Shown here piece after piece: positions 1-4,757 of a DNA stretch of 6,506 nucleotides (positions within the stretch are counted from its first letter, which is position 1; each line of letters opens with the position of its first letter). The position numbers and the translations under genes are program-made. Location of the stretch: the NCBI GenBank assembly GCA_913050205.1, contig CAJXAU010000099.1, positions 1-6,506 on the forward strand, given 5' to 3'. This stretch comes from an uncultured Verrucomicrobiota bacterium (lineage in GTDB: Bacteria; Verrucomicrobiota; Verrucomicrobiia; Limisphaerales; UBA1096). The notes under the pieces are model-generated. The model was given only the letters and a program-made list of their open reading frames with translations, did no database searches and was not told where the DNA came from.

Positions 1-926
1 TGTTTGTAACCGCTACCGGATGCTGTCACTTCTATTTTTCGCACACCGTTTTTTGTTACGGCTACATACGCCTCCGCTGACTTGCCAACAGTAGGTGGGT
101 CGATGATGATTTTTGGTGGAGACTGTGGGTCGTATCCCTCGCCGGCATCAATAATTTCAATCGCCACCACACTTCCCTCTTTGACTACAGCACTCAAAAT
201 CGCCTCACCGGAATCGACGCTCACATTCGGTGGAGCATCTTTGCTGTATCCTTCGCCACTGGCCTTAACGTTTGCTGCAGCAATGATCCCACTTCCTAAG
301 ATCGCTCTGCCGGTTGCCTCGCTACCACCGGCAACTGACGGTGGCGAAATTCTGACTTCAGGAACACCCGAATAGCCTCGTCCAGCGTTGGAGATAGCGA
401 CCGACTTGACTCCATCATTTTCCAATTTTGCGACCGCTACTGCCATCTGACCTGTGTCGCCTTGAATTAAATAATTGATCGATCGTGATCCGATATAAAA
501 CGCAGGAACGGTCATCACAAAAACGATGATCGAAATCATGATGATGGAGTACGAAATGCGAGAGCGGTCGTCGTACCGTTTGCTCAGGTACTCGCTCAAG
601 GTGTAAATCTTAAGTTTTCTGTATACTGGCAGAAGGAGGTAACACAACATTAACAATCCAGCGATTGCCGTGATCTCAAAATGGCTCTGGGCAAATCCAA
701 CAGCAAATCCCACACCCATCATGCCCACCATGTGATTGGCGGAGACGTTTGAACCAAAAATGGATCCGGCTACACCCCACCAACGTGCACTGCCGCCAGC
801 CAAAAAATAATCTTTCGAGGATTTTTCTCGACGGCCCACCCATAATCCGATGGCCATAATAGCGAGGAGAGCGCCGAAAAAAACTACGAAATCAAACGTG
901 CCTAAAAGAGAACCTGATGTAGCCAT
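1..926 (-). CDS. Sodium:solute symporter (SSS family), N-terminal part, with inserted GxGY repeat domain; runs off left edge
   Basis: An open frame read from ATG at 926 continues without a stop to the window edge, giving 308 residues. Residues 11-30 form a first membrane helix. SSKDYFLAGGSARWW (36-50), followed by GSxFGSNVSANH (54-65), is the typical start of SSS (SLC5-like) Na+/solute symporters, where this helix lines the substrate and Na+ sites. Further helices lie near 83-101 and 125-150. The loops after helix 1 (RREK) and after helix 3 (KRYDDRSR) are basic, so they should be cytoplasmic, which places the segment after residue 153 outside the membrane. From about 156 onward the usual next helix is replaced by a Gly/Val/Ser/Pro-rich stretch of four repeats that is still going at the edge. 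The substrate cannot be told from this part. The gene lies downstream of leuB on the same strand but is separated from it by a terminator. No Shine-Dalgarno sequence precedes the ATG. The SSS assignment is firm; whether the remaining helices follow is unseen. Confidence 0.88.
   Translation of the reverse strand, partial: MATSGSLLGTFDFVVFFGALLAIMAIGLWVGRREKSSKDYFLAGGSARWWGVAGSIFGSNVSANHMVGMMGVGFAVGFAQSHFEITAIAGLLMLCYLLLPVYRKLKIYTLSEYLSKRYDDRSRISYSIIMISIIVFVMTVPAFYIGSRSINYLIQGDTGQMAVAVAKLENDGVKSVAISNAGRGYSGVPEVRISPPSVAGGSEATGRAILGSGIIAAANVKASGEGYSKDAPPNVSVDSGEAILSAVVKEGSVVAIEIIDAGEGYDPQSPPKIIIDPPTVGKSAEAYVAVTKNGVRKIEVTASGSGYK
3..446 (-). repeat. Four tandem GxGY protein repeats inside the symporter frame
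   Basis: Tyrosines of GRGY, GEGY, GEGY and GSGY lie at residues 185, 227, 265 and 307, a period of 42, 38 and 42. Each unit reads roughly: short strand with alternating Val/Ile, Ala/Ser-Gly-x-Gly-Tyr, a few polar residues, Pro-x-Val/Ile-x-Ile/Val, Pro-Pro, then a Gly/Ser/Ala-rich link ending in Glu-Ala. The DNA copies are diverged, so the repeats are old and not a recent slippage product. The pattern suggests small beta-strand repeats like those of secreted or surface proteins (inference). The fourth unit is cut by the window edge. Confidence 0.8.
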
Positions 927-957
927 GGTTACGTTTATTTTGCCAAGGGGCGGCGGC

Positions 958-986
958 AGGATAGGAGCAGCTTGGCCAAGTTGCAA
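958..986 (-). promoter_or_regulatory. Candidate sigma-70-type promoter of the symporter gene
   Basis: Read on the minus strand, TTGCAA (981-986) is followed after exactly 17 bases by TATCCT (958-963). Each box matches 4 of 6 bases of the sigma-70 consensus. The start point would fall near 950, giving a leader of about 25 bases before the ATG at 926. Ten of the 17 spacer bases are the palindrome CTTGGCCAAG (971-980). The position just after the leuB terminator supports an independent promoter here, but box matches of this quality also occur by chance. Confidence 0.35.
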
Positions 987-1003
987 CCCCGCTTGGCCAA
1001 GCG
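968..1003. repeat. Two intergenic copies of the iterated palindrome
   Basis: GCTTGGCCAAGT at 970-981 sits in a near-perfect longer palindrome, with GCA at 968-970 and TGC at 983-985 also pairing. CGCTTGGCCAAGCG at 990-1003 is a perfect 14-base palindrome. The centres are 21 bases apart, about two helical turns. These are the only copies outside genes, and they lie between the leuB terminator and the symporter start. Confidence 0.9.
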
Positions 1004-1004
1004 C

Positions 1005-1032
1005 AAAAAAAGAGCCGGCGGATGCCGGCTCT
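1005..1032 (-). terminator. Rho-independent terminator of leuB
   Basis: On the minus strand, 24 bases after the leuB stop codon, AGAGCCGGC, a 4-base loop and GCCGGCTCT (1011-1032) form a perfect 9-pair GC-rich stem. It is followed by seven T residues, counting the last base of the stem. This is a textbook intrinsic terminator in the right place and orientation, and it separates leuB from the symporter gene. Confidence 0.9.
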
Positions 1033-1056
1033 CGTGAAATAACGATTGATGGTTTC

Positions 1057-2115
1057 TTACAGCGAAGAGGCAACAAGATCGCCCACCTCGGTGGTGGAGT
1101 AACCCATGCGGCCTGCTCCGAGGTCTTTGATCTTCTCTCGTGTCACGCTAATTACGGTGTCCTCAATGGCCTTGGCTGCTTCGTTTTCACCCAAATGCTC
1201 GAGCATTAGCGCGCCGGAGCAGATGGCGGCCAATGGATTAATCACGTTTTGCCCAGTGTATTTGGGGGCGCTTCCGCCGATCGGCTCAAACATGCTGGTG
1301 CCCTCGGGGTTGATGTTGCCACCGGCGGCGATTCCCATGCCGCCTTGTACCATTGCACCCAAGTCGGTGATGATATCACCAAACATGTTGTCGGTGACAA
1401 TCACATCAAACCACTCCGGGTTTTTTACGAACCACATCGTGGTGGCGTCGACGTGTGCGTACTCACGCTTGATGTCCGAATAATCGGCTTCACCGATCTC
1501 ATGAAACGCCCGATCCCAGAGGTCGAAGGCATAGGTCAATACGTTGGTCTTACCGCAGAGCGTCAGTTGCTTGTCTTTGTTTCGTTTGCGGGTGTAATCA
1601 AATGCATAACGCAAGCATCGCTCGACACCGCGACGGGTGTTTACGCTTTCCTGAATGGCGACCTCGTTCGGTGTGCCTTTAAAAACAAACCCGCCGGAAC
1701 CGGTGTACAGGCCTTCGTTGTTTTCTCGAACAACGACGAAATCCACGTCCTCCGGCTTCTTGTCTTTCAGCGGGCAAAATCGTTCGTCGAATAATTTGAC
1801 TGGCCGCAGGTTGATGTACTGCTCCAGCTCAAATCGTAGACGGAGGAGGATGCCTTTCTCGAGAACGCCAGGGGCAACGTCTGGATGCCCGATGGCGCCA
1901 AGGATGACAGCAGGGAAATTTCGAAGGTCGTCCGAAGCACTGTCCGGAAGCACCTCGTTCGTGCGCAGAAATCGCTCCCCGCCAAAGTCAAAGTCCGTGT
2001 AATTCAGTTTGAAACCGAATTTCTGCCCAGCGGCATCGAGCACCTTGATGTTTTCTGCGGTCACTTCGGGGCCGGTGCCGTCGCCGCCGATCACTGCAAT
2101 ATCGTAACTGTTCAT
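1057..2115 (-). CDS. leuB: 3-isopropylmalate dehydrogenase (beta-decarboxylating dehydrogenase family)
   Basis: Cytoplasmic enzyme of leucine synthesis that oxidises and decarboxylates 3-isopropylmalate to 2-oxoisocaproate with a divalent metal ion. The 352 residues span the full family length. Visible landmarks are GGDGTGPE (10-17), the substrate segment GILLRLRFELEQYINLRP (88-105) with Leu90, Leu91, Arg94 and Arg104, Arg130, the catalytic pair Tyr137 (ENNEGLYTG) and Lys189 (GKTNV), and metal ligands Asp223, Asp247 and Asp251. The segment GVLEKGILLRLRF resembles the LeuB type known from actinobacteria. The cofactor motif reads GGSAPKYTGQ (280-289), where classical LeuB has HGSAPDIAG; Lys-Tyr is the NADP-type pair seen in E. 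coli isocitrate dehydrogenase. Tartrate, isocitrate or homoisocitrate dehydrogenase are less likely alternatives. The ATG at 2115 fits the family N-terminus, though no Shine-Dalgarno sequence is seen. The gene lies 115 bases after recN on the same strand and ends at a strong terminator; no leuA, leuC or leuD is in view. Confidence 0.9.
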   Translation of the reverse strand: MNSYDIAVIGGDGTGPEVTAENIKVLDAAGQKFGFKLNYTDFDFGGERFLRTNEVLPDSASDDLRNFPAVILGAIGHPDVAPGVLEKGILLRLRFELEQYINLRPVKLFDERFCPLKDKKPEDVDFVVVRENNEGLYTGSGGFVFKGTPNEVAIQESVNTRRGVERCLRYAFDYTRKRNKDKQLTLCGKTNVLTYAFDLWDRAFHEIGEADYSDIKREYAHVDATTMWFVKNPEWFDVIVTDNMFGDIITDLGAMVQGGMGIAAGGNINPEGTSMFEPIGGSAPKYTGQNVINPLAAICSGALMLEHLGENEAAKAIEDTVISVTREKIKDLGAGRMGYSTTEVGDLVASSL

Positions 2116-2128
2116 CGATTGGGAATCG

Positions 2129-2143
2129 CCCGCGAATCGCGGG
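2129..2143 (-). promoter_or_regulatory. Small hairpin in the leuB leader
   Basis: CCCGCGA and TCGCGGG form a perfect 7-base inverted repeat around a single central base, 13 bases before the leuB ATG. The heptamer GAATCGC is also directly repeated at 2123-2129 and 2134-2140. A folded RNA here would sit where a ribosome binding site is expected, so it could reduce translation; this is inference, and such a short GC-rich stem may be chance. Confidence 0.3.
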
Positions 2144-2162
2144 GAGCGCGGAGCCTACGTGG

Positions 2163-2204
2163 TCAGGTCCGCCTGTTAAAGAGTTTTTTGATCAACCTAC
2201 GCAT
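2163..2204 (-). other. Possible 13-residue leader ORF before leuB
   Basis: In the gap between recN and leuB, an ATG at 2204 opens MRRLIKKLFNRRT followed by TGA. It lies 26 bases after the recN stop and 47 bases before the leuB start. It has only two leucine codons, not adjacent, so it is a poor match to a classical leu attenuator peptide. It has no Shine-Dalgarno sequence and may be chance. Confidence 0.12.
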
Positions 2205-2230
2205 CACCGAAATGACACTCGTTTGGCGGG

Positions 2231-3919
2231 TCAGCCTTCCCTGCCCACAAACAATTCCTCGGCGTGTTGGCGGGCGGCATTCCCGCTGCCGCCGAGCATC
2301 CTCGTCAATTCGGCGATCCGCCCTTCCTCATTCAGTGGCAACACCCGTGTAACGGTTCGGCCATCGGTTACTATTTTTTCGACTAGAAAATGTGCCGCCC
2401 CTGAGGCTGCAACCGGTGCCAAGTGCGTGATGCAGAGTACCTGGCGTTTACTACCAATCTCATTCATTTTTTGGCCAACGACCGCCGCGGTTTCTCCTCC
2501 GACATTCGCGTCCACCTCATCAAATACCAAAATCGGAATTTTATCCTGCGACGCAAGCACTGTCTTGAGCGCCAACATGACTCGAGCCATCTCACCGGAA
2601 GACGCGATCGCCTTGAGCGGCTTGAACGGTTCACCGGGGTTTGGTGCGAAGAGAAACTCGATCTGGTCGAAGCCGGTTCGAGCGTAGGTGCCCGGCGCTT
2701 GGCCAAGTTCCACAGGATCGACGATTTCCACATCGAATCTTGATTGGAGAAAACCAAGGTCATTCAACTGCTGCTCGGCCTCTTCAACGAGTCTAGGCGC
2801 GATCTCTTTCCGAGCATCGCTCAGCGCTTGGCCAAGCGATTGAATCGATTGCTCAACCTGCTCTATTTTTTCATTCAACTTGGCCAAGGCCTCATCTCGC
2901 CCCTCCAGTTCAGCCAGTCGCTTGGCTGCCTTGTCTCCAAAAGCGACCACATCCGCAATCGTGCCGCCATATTTTCGCTTGAGGGTTTGAATCAGGTTGT
3001 ACCGCTCCTCGACTTGCCGCAGTTGTTCAGGATCAAGATTCAGTCGCTCGGCATAATCCTCCACCGAGGCGGCCAGTTCAGCAAACTGCTCGCTCAATTG
3101 AGATTGCTGTTCGAGCAACGTTTCAGCTTCCTCGTCCAGTTCGGCCATTTTCTGGAGCACCCGACCGGCGTTGTTAATTAAGTCCTGAGCGCTTGGCTCT
3201 TCGCCGTTAATAAATGCCTTGGCCTCGACTGAAAGCTCGGCCAACCGGGCAGAGTTGGTGGCTCGCTGAAACGCATGCTCCAAGGCATCTTCATCATCTG
3301 GATTTAACTGTGCCGCCTCGATTTCGTTAACTTGGAAACGAAGAAGATCCAATTCTCGGGCGTAGGCATCCTCATCGATAATGAGCGCGGCCTTTTCAGT
3401 CTCGAGTGCCGATTTCTCATCGACCTTCTCAGCGAACGCTTTTCGCTGGGATGAAAGTCCGCCATAGGCATCAAGAATTTCCAGTTGGCGAACCGATTTG
3501 AGTAGCGATTGGTGATCGTGAGGTCCGTGAATGTCCACCAACCATTCACCAACAGAGGACAACACAGAGAGAGATGTTGGTGAGCCATTGATGAATTGGC
3601 GATTGCTCCCCGCGCTCGTGAACGTGCGTTTGAGCAGTAACTGGCCCTCTTCACACGGCTCTACTCCATTTTCCTGAAGGTGGAGGTGGAATTCATCGTC
3701 CAAAGAGGAAACGTCAATGATTGCCTCGACCGAGCACTGTTCACTACCATCCCGAAGCAGCGTTCTATCCGCCCGCTCGCCCAGTACCAGGCCAAGGGCG
3801 CCGATGACGATGGACTTGCCGGCTCCGGTTTCACCCGTGACGGCGTTGTACCCCGGGCCAAACTGAATAGTCAGGTCATCGACAAGGGCGAGGTTTTTGA
3901 TGCGGAGATCGGTCAGCAT
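2231..3919 (-). CDS. recN: DNA repair protein RecN
   Basis: SMC-like ATPase that acts on double-strand breaks with RecA. The 562 residues from the chosen start match the usual family length. In order: N-terminal ATPase half starting MLTDLRIKNLALVDDL with Walker A GETGAGKS (29-36); a Glu/Ala/Leu-rich coiled coil at roughly 155-380; C-terminal ATPase half with ABC signature ASSGEMAR (439-446), Walker B ILVFDEVD with Asp467 and catalytic Glu468, and switch His499 (CITHLAPVA). The start at 3919 is chosen because MLTDLRIKN is the conserved RecN N-terminus; the frame is open to an ATG at 4009, but the extra 30 residues are unlike the family and would overlap the divergent gene. The signature has Ser-Ser-Gly-Glu where most RecN proteins have Ser-Gly-Gly-Glu, which I associate with PVC-group RecN (from memory). 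Four copies of the iterated palindrome lie in the gene. No SOS box was recognised upstream. Confidence 0.95.
   Translation of the reverse strand: MLTDLRIKNLALVDDLTIQFGPGYNAVTGETGAGKSIVIGALGLVLGERADRTLLRDGSEQCSVEAIIDVSSLDDEFHLHLQENGVEPCEEGQLLLKRTFTSAGSNRQFINGSPTSLSVLSSVGEWLVDIHGPHDHQSLLKSVRQLEILDAYGGLSSQRKAFAEKVDEKSALETEKAALIIDEDAYARELDLLRFQVNEIEAAQLNPDDEDALEHAFQRATNSARLAELSVEAKAFINGEEPSAQDLINNAGRVLQKMAELDEEAETLLEQQSQLSEQFAELAASVEDYAERLNLDPEQLRQVEERYNLIQTLKRKYGGTIADVVAFGDKAAKRLAELEGRDEALAKLNEKIEQVEQSIQSLGQALSDARKEIAPRLVEEAEQQLNDLGFLQSRFDVEIVDPVELGQAPGTYARTGFDQIEFLFAPNPGEPFKPLKAIASSGEMARVMLALKTVLASQDKIPILVFDEVDANVGGETAAVVGQKMNEIGSKRQVLCITHLAPVAASGAAHFLVEKIVTDGRTVTRVLPLNEEGRIAELTRMLGGSGNAARQHAEELFVGREG
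2471..2478. repeat. Iterated palindrome copy in recN (octamer only)
   Basis: TTGGCCAA flanked by T and C, so symmetry stops at the 8-base core. In the recN frame it encodes Gly-Gln preceded by Val, the same phase as the Leu-Gly-Gln copies. Confidence 0.85.
2697..2708. repeat. Iterated palindrome copy in recN
   Basis: CTTGGCCAAG at 2698-2707 in the context GCGCTTGGCCAAGTTC. In frame it encodes Leu-Gly-Gln followed by Ala, in the linker before the C-terminal ATPase half. Confidence 0.9.
2825..2838. repeat. Iterated palindrome copy in recN, 14-base form
   Basis: CGCTTGGCCAAGCG is a perfect 14-base palindrome, identical to the intergenic copy at 990-1003. In frame it gives Ser-Leu-Gly-Gln-Ala-Leu within the coiled coil. 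Confidence 0.9.
2879..2888. repeat. Iterated palindrome copy in recN, Leu-Ala-Lys phase
   Basis: CTTGGCCAAG is read here as Leu-Ala-Lys inside the coiled coil, a phase different from that of the other three recN copies. Its centre is 52 bases from the previous copy. Confidence 0.9.
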
Positions 3920-3974
3920 GGCCGGTCGCGTTTGAATGTGGAAAGAGATTGTTGCTGAGGCAAAACAAAAGAGT
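3920..3974. promoter_or_regulatory. Divergent intergenic region between recN and the PhnP-like gene
   Basis: These 55 bases separate two divergent starts, so both promoters should lie here or reach into the neighbouring coding ends. No convincing -35/-10 pair and no Shine-Dalgarno sequence at proper spacing were found on either strand. GAGG at 3957-3960 is 14 bases before the GTG at 3975, longer than usual spacing. If the plus gene starts at ATG 3936 instead, the gap shrinks to 16 bases. Confidence 0.4.
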
Positions 3975-4757
3975 GTGAAATTTGATTTTACCATACTGGG
4001 TTCGGGCACCTCTCAAGGAGTGCCAATCATTGGCGCGGAGTATTCATCCGAGTTTCTGGCAAACCCAAAGAACCATCGCACTCGTTCCTCAGTTTACATC
4101 GAGACGAACGAGATCAGGTTTCTAATTGATACCACGCCGGACCTTCGGACACAGGTGCTTCGCGAAAACATTCGGCACGTTGACGCCATTCTATTCACTC
4201 ACTCCCATGCAGACCACATCATGGGGCTGGACGATTGCCGCCGCTTTTGCTCCATCAATGGGCATCGCCCCCTCCCCATTTACGCCAACCAAAAAACCAT
4301 GCGCGATTTAGAGCGGGTTTACCGATACGCTTTCGAATCGCCATTTATCCGGGGATATTTCAAGCCGGAACCACACGTTATCGATGGGCCATTTTCGATG
4401 GGCGACTTAAAAATCATCCCCTTCGATCAGGAGCACGGCAGCATGGGGTCGCTTGGTTTTGTGTTTGAACAAGCCGGCAAGAAACGCCTGGCCTACTACA
4501 ACGACTGCAAAAAGGTTTCAAAACCGGCAACCGAGGCAGCTGAAGGCGTTCAGGTCGCTGTGCTGGACGCTCTTCGTCCGATGGAACACCCGTCGCACAT
4601 GACGCTGGATGAAGCGTTGACAGCAGCACGCCGAATTGGCGCCGGGGAAACTCTACTCACACACCTGACCGATTTTTATGACCACGACCGGGATAGCGCT
4701 GACCTGCCGGAAAGCGTGATCTTTGCTTACGACGGGCTGAAACGAACTCTCACATGA
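3975..4757 (+). CDS. PhnP-like metallo-beta-lactamase-fold hydrolase
   Basis: Predicted cytoplasmic metal-dependent phosphodiesterase of the MBL superfamily, in the PhnP/RNase Z-like branch. Numbered from GTG 3975 (260 residues), the start reads KFDFTILGSGTSQGVPIIG, the usual PhnP-like opening. The metal motif HSHADH is at 76-81, with further likely ligands His154 (QEHGSMG), Asp177 (YYNDC) and His230 (LTHLTDFYDH), so the active site looks complete. PhnP-like proteins generally have a Cys-x-Cys-x-x-Cys structural zinc cluster just after the GVPxIG motif; here that stretch is GAEYSSEF and lacks cysteine. The GTG start is preferred because homologues begin at this point and it leaves room for divergent promoters; an in-frame ATG at 3936 would add 13 residues. 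The last codons overlap the next gene by ATGA, implying translational coupling. No C-P lyase genes are near, so a role in phosphonate breakdown is not implied and the substrate is unknown. Confidence 0.85.
   Translation: MKFDFTILGSGTSQGVPIIGAEYSSEFLANPKNHRTRSSVYIETNEIRFLIDTTPDLRTQVLRENIRHVDAILFTHSHADHIMGLDDCRRFCSINGHRPLPIYANQKTMRDLERVYRYAFESPFIRGYFKPEPHVIDGPFSMGDLKIIPFDQEHGSMGSLGFVFEQAGKKRLAYYNDCKKVSKPATEAAEGVQVAVLDALRPMEHPSHMTLDEALTAARRIGAGETLLTHLTDFYDHDRDSADLPESVIFAYDGLKRTLT

Noticed and set aside
82..375. Plus-strand ORF of 97 residues near the left edge
   Set aside because: It is antisense to the GxGY repeats of the symporter; the minus frame has clear family motifs and spans the whole region.
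1..465. Frameshift or pseudogene in the symporter
   Set aside because: The frame is open and continuous through the repeats with coherent amino-acid patterns; the unusual part is a domain insertion and not a broken gene.
970..1003. Intergenic palindromes as terminators or insertion-sequence ends
   Set aside because: They are not followed by a T tract, most other copies lie inside genes, and there is no transposase or target duplication; the real terminator is the adjacent 1011-1032 hairpin.
1249..1794. 181-residue plus-strand ORF
   Set aside because: Antisense to leuB, with no recognisable domain; the other plus-strand frames in leuB and recN are likewise shadows.
3920..4009. Extended RecN start at 4009
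   Set aside because: The additional 30 residues do not resemble RecN and would run through the start of the divergent gene; MLTDLRIKN at 3919 is the conserved N-terminus.
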